DNA from: Trichodelitschia bisporula
Taxonomy: Eukaryota > Ascomycota > Dothideomycetes > Phaeotrichales > Phaeotrichaceae
NCBI GenBank assembly: GCA_010356995.1
Contig: ML996693.1
Location: 496,001 to 560,000 of the forward strand
Direction of reading: 5' to 3'
Length of the DNA stretch: 64,000 bases
Under the pieces are notes generated by a model. That model made no database searches. It had not been told where the DNA came from and saw only the letters and a program-made list of their open reading frames with translations. Below, one piece after another: positions 44,392-54,770 of the stretch (within the stretch, counting starts at the first letter, position 1; each line of letters opens with the position of its first letter). Made by a program: the position numbers and the translations under genes.

Positions 44392-45952
44392 ATGGCCCGA
44401 CATCGTGTCATTATCGACACTGATCCCGTAGGCCATCCTACCGTTTCTCTCAACTTGCTAACCCGATTAAGGGTGTCGACGATGTCCTCGCCCTGCTGCT
44501 GGCGCTGTCGGCACGCGCCGAGGACATCGAGGTGCTGCTCGTATCGGTGACGTTTGGCAACATCGACGTGCAGAGGTCCTTTCCCCCTCTATCATCTGCC
44601 TCCCCGAGCTAGTTCTAAACGCCCCCCAGCGCCCTCCGCAACGTCATCGCGACCTTCCATCTCGTCGGCCGCGAAATGGCCTGGCGTAAAGCCCAGGGAC
44701 GCGAGGAGGGGTTCGGCGCCCTGAGGGCGTGCAAGCCGCTCGTCGCGGTCGGTGCGGACGCGCCGCTGGCCGATCCCCTTGTCATGGCGGTGCGTAGCGG
44801 GCCTCTCACGCGCGGCACGGCTCATGTCCCGGCAGGAGTATTTCCACGGCATCGATGGGCTGGGCGGCGTGCACACATCGGTGCGTTGCCGCGGGATGGG
44901 ATGGGGGGCCGTGGCTGACTGAGTAGCACCCGCATCTTGCGCCGCCGAATGGCTGGCAGGCACGGTTTCCGCAGCTCCAAGTCCAGGAAGCGACGGACAC
45001 TTTACCAGCAACCACCGAACCCGCAGGCTCCTCCCCGCCCGAGGAGCTCTATACGCCCTCGCCCCTCCCCGCCCACCGAGCTATCCTCGACATCCTGGCC
45101 GCCAACCCGCCCGGCACAATCACCATCCTCGCCCTCGCGCCGCAGACTACGCTCGCCAAAGCCGCGGCCGCTGATCCAACGACTTTCATGCGTGCGAAAG
45201 AGGTCGTGGCTATGGCGGGCGCGCTGGGCGTGCCGGGGAACGTGACGCCCGTGGCTGGTGTGTCCCCTGGCTTGTGGTAGTGAAGCGAGGGTCAGGTAGC
45301 TGATGTGGGCAGAGTTTAATGCTTTCGCTGATCCCGTGGCTGCGGCGCGGGTGCTCGCGCTTACGGCGCGCGATCCGGCGCGCACCATGCCGCCCGATGT
45401 GCCCGGCGGGCTGGGGCCGTATCAGGCGGGTTTGAAGGGGAGGCTGGATGTTGTGCTTTTCCCGCTTGGTGGGTGGTGGCACAATTCTCGACCTGCCGAG
45501 CTGACCGGGTAGATATAACCACGCCGCACGTCCTCCTCCCCACCACATTCTCGGCCCTAATCGCGCCGTCCGTAGCCGCCGGCTCGCCGCTCGCCACGTG
45601 GGTAGCCGCGTTTATGGTAGCGTTGTATAAGACGATTGCGAGGCTGGAGGGTGAGGGCGAGGGGTTAGGCCTGCATGATCCGCTTGTTGTGGGATACTTG
45701 CTCCCCGGGGTGGGGGAGGGGATTGAGGTTGGTCCCACGGATGTGAGGGTTGAGACGGGGGGGCAGTGGACGAGGGGGATGACGGTGTCGGATCGACGGC
45801 CGAGGGTTAGGGAGGAGGGGGGGGAGGTGGTGGGGGATGAGGGGGGGTGGCTTGGGGGATTGGGGAATCGGGTTAGGGTTGCGGTGGGGAGTGGGGTTGT
45901 GGAGAGTTTTGGGGAGGGGATGGTTAGAAGAATTTTGGGGATCGAAGGATGA
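44392..45952 (+). CDS. Inosine-uridine preferring nucleoside hydrolase family
   Basis: Seven exons: 44392-44427, 44472-44575, 44630-44789, 44836-44880, 44927-45257, 45313-45468, 45513-45952; 423 aa, introns 44-55 nt. The metal- and ribose-binding motif DTDPGVDD (residues 9-16) is created by the first splice. 'VSVTFGNIDVQ', 'LVAVGADAPL', 'YFHGIDGLGGVH', 'ITILALAPQTTLAKAA' and 'EVVAMAGALGVPGNVTPVAEFNAFADPVAA' are the usual active-site and core elements of the family, which hydrolyses nucleosides to base and ribose. The second donor (GTCCTT at 44576) is weak but the only phase-consistent one I found. The C-terminal ~80 residues are Gly-rich and diverged. Confidence 0.88.
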
Positions 45953-46162
45953 TGGGGTTGGGGGTGTTTCCATGGCACATGTTGTCGGGCGTAGTTCAAG
46001 GGATGTTGTTCATTCTCCTCTACCCACACCCTCGTGGGGAGGTCTATTCGTCAACTTCATGCCGCTAAATACCCGAAATCCCAGCCCCATGAACACCATG
46101 AAGCCCCCGAAAAAAATGCCGCTAAATGCAATATCAAACACCGCTCATAAAAATCCGCATCC

Positions 46163-47635
46163 TCACCCCGAAAACTCCCCCACCGGAATCGGCACCAGCG
46201 GCTGGGCTGTAAACTGCTGCATTACTCTCGGAAAGAACGCAAATCGAATCGCACGTGCCTCTGGCGTCATATCCTCGACTTCGCGCTTCATCTTCGCAAT
46301 CTCGCGCAGCGTCTGCATGTGCACCGCGCAGAACTCACGCGCATCGTTGTACTCCTTCATCAAGACACGCATGTAAGCCATCCCACCCGCAGAAATCAGA
46401 TGGTCGGTGATCGGCACCTCGCGGTCGCGCTTGTACCATCCCACCGCCGCCACAAGCGGGTCAGAATGGAAATCGAGTTCGAAGAGCGGTCGCGGACCGA
46501 TAGTCTCAAAGTTTTCCAAGTCCGCCGGGCTCGGATCGTCGAAGCCGTCGGTGATGTCCCTATCGAGTTCCGGTCCCCATTGGGCGTCGGAATCGAGTTC
46601 CACGACCTTGAGCTTGAGGCATGGGTGCCAGGTGCGGATTTTGCGGACGACGGGTTGGAGGGTGCGGAAGGCGTTGAGCAGGCGCTGCACCGCGCCGATG
46701 TAGCTGATGGTCAGTTTTTTGAAGGGGTATTCGTGGAGGAGGGACCAGATCCAGGCGCGCAGGTCGGTAGCGTCGTCCTGGGTGAAGAGTTCCTGGTACT
46801 CGAGTTCGAAGTCAAGGTCTGAGGGTGGGGGGCCGAAGTGGCGTTCGCCGCGCATGGCGATGCTGAACGGGTCGACGAATTGGCCGTTGAGCAGCTGTGT
46901 CGAGACGCGGTCGATGAGAGGGAGGGAAATGTGGAAGTTTTGGATCATGGGGGGAACGGGACCGGTGCGTGATTCAGGGGGTAGAGTGCCATAGTGGTCG
47001 GTGTTCAGAAAAGCCGCTGTGACCTCCACCATTCGCTTTGCGTCGATGTTCTGAAAGCTGTCGTCGCCTTGCATGTTCATGTGAAAGGTGTTTTCCCGGT
47101 AGAACACCTCTGCGGCTTCGAGCGCGACGGGGCCAACGTGGTGCCAGCTCAAATACATCGCTTCATCCCGCGGCATGCATATGTGTATCTTGTTATCAAT
47201 AATCCGGGGCCAGACTTTGATCTCCTCGGACTTGACGTAGAGGTTGCGGTATACCATGTCTCTCAGTTCCCGCGGGAACTTCTGCATAAACCGCTCGGCC
47301 TCTAACCGCATGACCCTGGCAACTTTGGCGTGTCTTTCGCGCATGTCCTTCAGCCTGCAACCCGGTCAATATGCGTAACACCGCGTCGAGGACTAGACTC
47401 ACTTCTCTTCAACCATGCCTTGCTTCTTTGTGTTCCCAAGTCTATGGAATTGTGCTAATTGGGCTTCCAAAAAAGGGATTCTGATTACAAGTTAGGCTGC
47501 GCACGAGCGCATAAAGGCAACATTTACTTACTGCTCGTAGGAATAAAAGGTCACATCGATATGTTTAGAAGGAAATTCTGACGGATCAAGAGTGATTGCA
47601 CCCAAGAGGGTTACAAACTCGCACTCTTCCGCCAT
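46163..47635 (-). CDS. Fungal F-box/2EXR-like protein of unknown role
   Basis: Exons on the minus strand: 47635-47532, 47480-47403, 47354-46163; 457 aa, introns 51 and 48 nt. The first part is 'MAEECEFVTLLGAITLDPS...', then a Gln/Lys-rich helix ('EAQLAQFHRLGNTKKQGM', 'LKDMRERHAKVARVMRLEAE'). Next comes 'FMQKFPRELRDMVYRNLYVK', which resembles the start of F-box or 2EXR domains in many fungal genes. The rest has several conserved-looking stretches but no catalytic motif I can name. Such families are large and fast-evolving in Pezizomycotina. It is convergent with the nucleoside hydrolase (210 bp) and divergent from PUF6. Confidence 0.7.
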
Positions 47636-48765
47636 CCTTCCAAAGCAGGACTCGGTGTGTGGGAAATGAATAGAAACGGAGAGTGATGAAGATGAGAATG
47701 AAGGGTAAGGTAGAGGGAATCAGGCTGAAGTTGAAGTTGGGGGTTAGGCACCAAGTGGCTTGGCACTCGAATTCACGAAGGAGTCCGGGTTAGTTAGACA
47801 AGGTGCGAATGAATGAAGCAGTGATGTCGAGGAGCAACGAAGCTTTTAATCCTCTCGGACTTGAGTGCTAAGAGGAGCTTTTATGACTGCAGCGCCCTGG
47901 GGGGAGAGTCCGGGCGTGGCGCATGCATGAGCCGAACATCCATAGGAAGCGATAGGCCAAGGCCATACCTGCTCACCTTCAAGCATGGGGGGGAGGGGGG
48001 GCCGCAAGCCTGCGTGGCTGGAGCACCGTGGGCGTGGGCGGAGCCAAAGCTGGGGGAGAAGAGTGGGGAGCGGCTCACGAGCCACTTGTTCGACGCCATC
48101 TTGCCGCCAACGGAGACTCCATCCCACTGTAATCACAGGCAGACACGGCGGTCATGGAGACACCTTGCATGCGGTGTCCACTCTCTGCCATCGCCGGCGA
48201 GCCTTAGCATACGCAATGTAGTGATGGATACTAGGTCACTAAGTAAAATGTCTCGTCATTCGCTGTGACTCAACGTCCGATGGAAGAGAGGAAAGCTGGG
48301 AGAGAACTCACCAAAAGACTCCCATGGGGGGGATTTGAAGCTGGGGGAGACCGGTCAACATCACCGCCTCCCAGGTTCGCCTCAGCCACAGTCAAAAAGG
48401 TCAGCGGCGGAATGCGATGCCTGCCTGGGCAACACGGCATTGGCCTAGCTTATCTTGCACAGGCAGAATCCCAAGCAGGATCGGTTCACCCCGTTCAGTG
48501 CTGAAATCCGGAGTCTGATGTGGAAAATGGACATGATCTGAGCAACATGTCGAACCAACCTCGAGGAAGTCGAGACGTCGACTACTTGTATTTCAGCCTC
48601 AGGCATCAACAACCCGGGACCGGATTATCTTTTGAAGATGCAAGGCCTTGACCCTGGTCCAAAAATTATTCGCGCCTGCAAAGAGCGGAGAAAGTCGATT
48701 GCACCGCGCTGTATCAACCCTCCCGTCTCTTTGCACCTCACCCCAATTCCACTACTCCAGCAACC
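47636..48765. promoter_or_regulatory. Divergent promoter region of the F-box-like gene (-) and PUF6 (+)
   Basis: About 1.1 kb between two start codons; no ORF with recognisable content, and no clear TATA box. Confidence 0.5.
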
Positions 48766-51003
48766 ATGGCTGGAATCAAGCGCAAGCAGTCGGGTACGGG
48801 CAAGAGCGATGCCGCCGCGAAGAGCAAAAAGCTGAAGCCGTCGCCGAACTCGAAGAGCTCCAAACCTTCGTCTAAGCACGCCGACAAATCAGCCTCCAAG
48901 TCCAAGTCGAAGCCATCCAAGAGTGATGCGCCTAAGAGCAAACCTCGTCGCGAACCCGAGCCCGATATTGTTGAATCTGATACGACGGAGGACGAGGCGG
49001 ATGGCTTCGATGGCTTCTCCGAGGGCGGTGCCGACAGTTCTGATGAGGCTCCTCAGAGCAAGAAGCCCAGGGCTCAGGCGTCCGGTTCTGCAGGCGCTAC
49101 TACTACTACGGCTAACGGAGGTATGTGTGTTGCTATACAGGAAAGAATACTGCTAACGTCGTCTAGGCTCGAAATCTCAAGAGTCCCATGCTAAGCAGAA
49201 AGTCCTTGTCAAAGAGCGCAAGGCACAGAAGCCTAATGCGGACGTGATCGCAAGAGCCAAACAGCTGTGGGAGCGCCTGCGCAGAAAATCGCATGTGCCG
49301 AAGGAGGAGCGGCAGCAATTGGTTGCCGAGCTATTCGAGATCGTCACTGGCAGAGTTAAGGACTTTGTCTTCAAGCATGACTCTGTCCGCACGGTGCAAT
49401 GCGCGCTGAAGTATGCGACCATGCCTCAGCGCCTTGCCATTACCGAGGAGTTAAAGGGGGAGTTTAGGTCTCTGGCGGAAAGCAGATATGCCAAATTCTT
49501 GATCGGAAAGATGCTGGTTGAAGGGTGAGATACATCCTGACCTTCCCTACACCGCAGCTAACCAGTGACAGTGACGACAAGATTCGGGATATCATCGTGC
49601 CAGAGTTTTACGGCCACATCCGCCGCCTCATCAACCATCCCGAAGCCTCGTGGATTCTCGATGACATCTACCGCCAGAAAGCCAGCAAGGAGCAGAAGGC
49701 CATGATGCTCCGGGAGTGGTACGGGCCCGAGTTCGCCGTCTTCAAGGTCGCGGACAAGTCGAAGTTGACAGCCAACCTATCGGAAATCCTGAAGGAGAAC
49801 CCCGAGAAGCGGAAGCCCATCATGGACTACCTGCACGGCATGATCAACCAGCTCATCCAAAAGAAGCTCACCGGCTTCACAATGCTCCACGACGCCATGC
49901 TCCAGTACTTCGAGAACCTAACCGAAGGCAGCGCCGAACTAGGCGACTACCTAAAACTCATCATCGGCGACACCAAAGAAGAAGAAATCGACCTCCTCAA
50001 AAACCTCGCCTTCACCAAATCCGGCGCACGCATCGTCTGTCTCACCCTCGCCCACTCCCCTTCCAAAGACCGCCGCGCCATCCTCAAGGCCTTCAAGGAC
50101 GTAATCGAACTCATGGCCTACGACCAGTACGGCCACACTATCTTGCTAACCGCCTTCGACGTCGTCGACGACACCCGCGAAATCTCATCCCGTATTCTGT
50201 CCGAGCTGATTAAGCTGAGTAAGTCCGCTGACGCAGACGCCATCGCCGCGTCCGTCCTCGCCCTCGCAGACCACATCGTCGGCCGCATCCCGCTCCTGTA
50301 CCCCTTCGCCGGCGCAGCGAAGTGGCTCATCCGCCCGGACACCGCACCGCTGATCGAGGAAGTCCACGCCCTGCGCGCCCAGACGAGCAAGAAGAACCCC
50401 GAGACGCGTCGCGCAGAGTTGATTGCCGCGCTGTCGCCCCCGCTGCTCGCGACCATCGCGGCACATGCGCGCGCGCTGTGCGCGACGCAGTTCGGCCCGT
50501 ATCTGGTGACGGAGGTGCTCCTGCACGGCACGGGGGATAAGAATGCCGCTCTTGCGGCCGTGGCGGATTTGGCCGAGGGGGATCCGAGCGCTGAGGAGCA
50601 TGTTGCGCAGAGCGCGGCTGTGCGGCGTATGCTGAAGACTTTGGTTGGAGGAGGGCCGTTCGATCCGGTGCAAAAGAAGGTCATCCCGGTTGACCCGCCG
50701 CTCGGGTTTCATAACCTCCTGCTGGAGCGTGTGCAGCCGTGGGTTGGGAAGTGGGCGGTTGGAGAGGGGGCGTTTGTTGTTGTGGGGTTATTGGAGGCGG
50801 AGGGGTTGGAGGGGCGGGAGGGGTTGATATCCGCGCTGCGTGAGGTGAAGGGAGAGCTGGAGGGTGTTGCTGGGGAGGTAGGGGAGAAGAATGGGGCGAA
50901 GAAAGCGAAGAAGGGTAAGGGGAAGAAGGAGGTGGTGGAGAAGGGGGAGGGCAAGAAGGGGAATCCCGGGGCACGGATCATTCTGGGTCTGTTGGATGCG
51001 TAG
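48766..51003 (+). CDS. PUF6: Pumilio-family RNA-binding protein Puf6 (PUM3-like)
   Basis: Exons 48766-49120, 49167-49524, 49572-51003; 714 aa. Introns are 46 and 47 nt. Residues 1-120 are a Lys/Ser-rich, then acidic, disordered region with nuclear-localisation-like 'KRKQSGTGKSDAAAKSKKLK'. From ~140 the Puf6/PUM3 domain begins: 'IARAKQLWERLRRKSHVPKE', 'QLVAELFEIVTGRVKDFVFK', 'HDSVRTVQCALKYATMPQR', 'SRYAKFLIGKMLVEG', 'EFYGHIRRLINHPEASWILDD', 'GFTMLHDAMLQYFENL' and 'LAFTKSGARIVCLTLAHSPSK'. It ends in a Lys-rich tail. In yeast Puf6 is nucleolar, acts in 60S biogenesis and represses ASH1 mRNA; the ribosome role is likely conserved. Confidence 0.93.
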
Positions 51004-51779
51004 GACGTGTGGTTGAGCTAGTGGCGAGATATCAAAATGGAGGGTTAACTGAGTTGGTTATCCTGCGCCTTTTGTCGTGATGTTCTATGCCTCACTTCCC
51101 TCACAGCAGCAACAGCAACAGCAACAGCAATCCACATCCGACTTCAACTATCTGCATATACCGCACACCCTACGCGTACAAGTCAGCCGCCAACCTACAT
51201 AAACGAGTGCAGCCAAAGCCGAGAACCCCCATCCACCCCATCAAGTCCAATGAAAACGACAGCCTCACCCACGAAACCTACAGCCATTCTTATCATTGTG
51301 CCCGTTCCCTTGCCCCGACTCCCTACTTCCTACACCATCCTCCACCATCCATCAGACAGCGCCAGAATGCCCTCCCTCTACTAAGCGAAGGTGTCCTCCA
51401 ACAAGTCTCAAAGCGCCCAGTAAAAGCCAGCATTTTACTAAGAATATATCGTATGCGCCCGACCATTGTGCAAAGGGTGACAGCTAGTGTAAATGCCGAA
51501 GAACAACAACCGCATGAACGAAAGAGTCCCTGTGGAATACATCGGTTATGTTACGTGCAAGAATGAGAAAGAAGCAGCACCACCCCACAAAGCTAGAAAG
51601 CACGGTGCAGCTAAGGACACAACCCCCGGAGAGACAACATACAAAAACCACTAGCTCCGCTTTTCGCCCTAGATATGAGAAAAAGTACACAAGAGTAATA
51701 TGAAAAGAGCTACGTCGAGGAATGGGAAACAAAGGCCCACCTCTTCCTCGGGTTCTCGAGGACGCTTGGTCCTCCATTA
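51004..51779. other. 3' intergenic region between PUF6 (+) and the WHI2-like gene (-)
   Basis: The two genes converge here. A CAGCAA-type microsatellite sits at about 51,103-51,132. No supported gene. Confidence 0.55.
51103..51132. repeat. Microsatellite, CAGCAA-type
   Basis: About four or five copies of a (cagcaa)-like hexamer in the 3' flank of PUF6. Confidence 0.8.
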
Positions 51780-53450
51780 TTAACGCAGTCCAATGACGCT
51801 CATCTCCAGCGTCCACACCCTCCTGGCCCACACCCTCACGCGGCCGAACCCCTCCAGTTCTAACGACACCTCCGATCCCTCCCACCAGCAACGCCGCGCC
51901 GGTTTCCGCCAGAAAAGCAGAAGCTTTTGCGCCATGCCGACTGCGTTGTTCGACAAGTCGTTACCGCGGATGTCCGTGCGGAGGCGGGCAAGGGCTATGC
52001 TGCAGATAACGGCCTTGTTGGGTTCGCTGGCACGATGGCCCCACCGGTCGTCATGGTTGAACCCACTTCGGAGGTTAGATGGAGACGGATAGAAATGAGA
52101 GGGAGCATACCCAGCTGTCAGCATCTCAATCAGATGCTGTTCCGTCGATCCGGGTTCGTCACTTTTCCGCAGACCCGAGAAGATGCCGTCCTGCTTCAGC
52201 AGCGCCTGTCCTGCCGCACGCTTCACCTGCGTCATCTCAAGCTGCTCGATATCACGCCGCGGAGGAATGACATAAAAGTCGAGATCCTCGCGCAGGACAA
52301 TGATACCAGCGCGATCCTGCAGCATGTCACGTGCAGACCCTTGCATCGGCTCAATGGACACGGCTTCAGATTGCGGCTGTTGTTCGGTCGCTGTGGTCGG
52401 CGAAGGCGGCGATGCCGGTATCGTCTGCGCCACTTGGCGGAAGAAGTCGAGCATGTATTGCAGAGAATCTGGGTCATACTGGGAATGATAAGATATGTCA
52501 GATATGTATAATGAAGAGTTTGAGAGAGCAGAACGAAGGAATATCGCGGGGGCACGCAAAGAATTCTTGCGAGTGAGGGCTTTACTGACATCTACAGGGT
52601 ATACGTCGCCATCGTGGTACGACGTCATGTGGGCGTCCGGCAGCAATCCGTTCGGGAACAACGAAAGGAGTACGAATTCGGGTAGGGTGAGCAGCTCATC
52701 GCGGGAGAGTGTGAATCGTTTGCCTCTGTGAAACCGATCAGCAATTGTTGTCTTACCTAGTGAAGGGGGGGCGGGGTTGCTTACCGCAGATCAAGGGTGA
52801 TGTTTTCTTCCGAAGGGCCTGCACACACACGAAGATCAGCCTCCATATGTCGCATAGACATGCGAGCATGAGCACAGCATTCTAGTCTTACCTCCTAGGG
52901 CATTTATCGGTGGACCCCCTCCCTGCGAGACTTGAGTAATGATACTCGAAGGGCCGCCTGCTGTTGCCATGACGTATGTAAAAGACTGGATAGGACTGGA
53001 GCCCTCGCTGTACGGCGGTGGCGGTTCTCCGTCGTCGAGATCCTTACTCGACCCGTCCTTGGTATCGCGCGGAAGGGCAGCCTTGGTATCTGCGACAGCG
53101 GCGGCGACAGCAGCTGCGGCAGTGGATGATCCTTCCTGGCGAGGCGGGACAGCCGAGAACGCGGGAAGCGCTTCAGAGAATGCAGCCGAAGATGCCTCGG
53201 GTCCTGTTTTGTGCGCTTGCTGATTATCGTTGTCTGCGTCGTCAGACGGGAAGTAGAGCGAGGAAAAGGGGGGCGGGTAAGGAGAATCGGCCGTAGTAGG
53301 AGATGACGGGGCGGAGAATATGGCACGATCGAGAATATCGGCGGTTGCGTCAATGTCTAGAGGTATTCGAGGATGAAGAGGTGTTCGAGATGGTGGTGGT
53401 GGGAGAGAGGGCGCGGCTTCTCCGCTGGGTGTTTCTTGCGTGGCCGTCAA
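51780..53450 (-). CDS. WHI2: Whi2-like BTB/POZ protein (stress-response phosphatase activator family)
   Basis: Exons on the minus strand: 53450 (or upstream)-52892, 52818-52785, 52725-52590, 52478-51780; about 475 codons. The first ~185 residues are Pro/Ser/Ala-rich. The BTB/POZ core is assembled from the 34-nt exon onward: 'ENITLDLRGKRFTLSRDELL', 'TLPEFVLLSLFPNGLLPDA', 'YPVDYDPDSLQYMLDFFRQV'. The latter needs removal of the 111-nt in-frame intron 52479-52589. The C-terminal part has 'RAGIIVLREDLDFYVIPP'. This is the Whi2-like family; yeast Whi2 activates the Psr1 phosphatase in the general stress response. Problem: the frame has no ATG from an upstream stop (~53,630) to 53,450; the first Leu (TTG) codon is listed only as a boundary. 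An unseen upstream exon, near or in the N gap, is likely. Confidence 0.8.
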
Positions 53451-54770
53451 TTTGATGGACGATACGCCGTTTTGACAACGGGATAAGCGCTGGTAAAGCG
53501 TCGTGATAATTGCGCAAGAGAGCGAAAGCGATGGCTGCGGTTGTCGTCGTTGCGAAGCGCGAACGCGATGAGGTGAGACGGGGGTGGGTTTGGACTGGGA
53601 ACAGAGGGATGCGGTTCTTGCGGCGGGCGGCTAGTTCTAGCTCATTTGCAACTGGTGCATGTGGATTAAGTAGGACTTGGACGAGGCGTCGTCAACATTG
53701 GGATATTGCTTCGAGACCAAAGATGCTCCGTTGGGACTTCTGGATGCTTATTGACTTTTGTGAGGGGTTGATTTTGCTGAAAGAAGTTTGGAAGTTTGTT
53801 GTGAGCTGAGGTTGCGTAGACTTGCAACTGTGCTTTNNNNNNNNNNNNNNNNNNNNNNNNNNNNNNGAAGCACGGGGGGGTGGGAGGGTTGCGCTTGGCC
53901 TTTGGGGAAGTGTTGGCTGTTTGGCTGTTGGATGAATTGGGGAGGCGAACTTGCATCTCCTCTGAAAATATGTCGTTGCTGTACTTTCCTGTGGGAATTG
54001 CTATAGCAACCTGCAATCACTTTCCCTCAGCCCTGCATTGCCATTGGATGAGCGACTGAGGCCCAGCCTGTGGATAAATTTAGCTCCGGACCCCGGATCC
54101 TCTCTTGCTGCCTCGTTGCCTTGAGATCCTGACATTCTTGATGTTGGGTCTCATATATGACGAGGTTCGCCACTTGGTCGACTTCTGTTCTGTAAGGCCC
54201 ACATCAACAGGAGGTTCAGCCATGGCTCATCTATACGAGTAAGGTCGCTCTTCCAAATTATGGGCAATTTATCCCTCCCCCAATCTTCAAGAATAACGCT
54301 TCTAACTGTAAAAACGCGCGGCATATGCATTATATATCAGGCCGTGGGTCGTGTAGCAGCTAACGACCAGTTTGGACTACAGCACAATCATACTTACTCT
54401 GGATCGATACACTCGCAACAACCCTCACTCGCAGACATCAGTGTGGAATGAGCCTGGAGGAGTATCGCTGTTCCATCTGTATCCTTGGGAGGATTCACCA
54501 AGCACAGGAATAGTACATATGATTGTTCAGTCCCGCTCTTCGGTTGAATTTCCAGGTCATGTCTTAGAGTGTATATCTTCCTTCCAAGTCCGTCCGGTCT
54601 TCCAGAGGTCAGCAGCAAGTCTTAGCACCTTGCCAGCTGTCATCGCAGAGAAACAAGCAAGCCGTTAGAATTGTACAACCGGTGTACATCACTCGTAACA
54701 CAGCCCATGGAAATGATCTAGATCTCTTTAGACCCCTTTTGTTTTCCGTCTACATGCACCATGCAGTTCT
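53451..54770. other. Intergenic region upstream of the WHI2-like gene and downstream of GCN20
   Basis: The left part, up to about 53,630, is open in frame with the WHI2-like gene and may be coding. A 30-N gap is at 53,837-53,866. The rest, to about 54,770, is more AT-rich with no recognisable gene; it should hold the GCN20 3' UTR. Confidence 0.5.
53837..53866. other. Assembly gap (30 Ns)
   Basis: Unresolved bases. They lie near the missing 5' end of the WHI2-like gene. The flanking sequences 'tgcttt' and 'gaagcacgg' are of ordinary composition. Confidence 0.99.

Noticed and set aside
39095-45952. Idea of a secondary-metabolite cluster around the MpaB-like oxygenase
   Set aside because: No synthase, P450, methyltransferase or cluster regulator nearby; neighbours are DPP III, JmjC, Erv29 and a nucleoside hydrolase.
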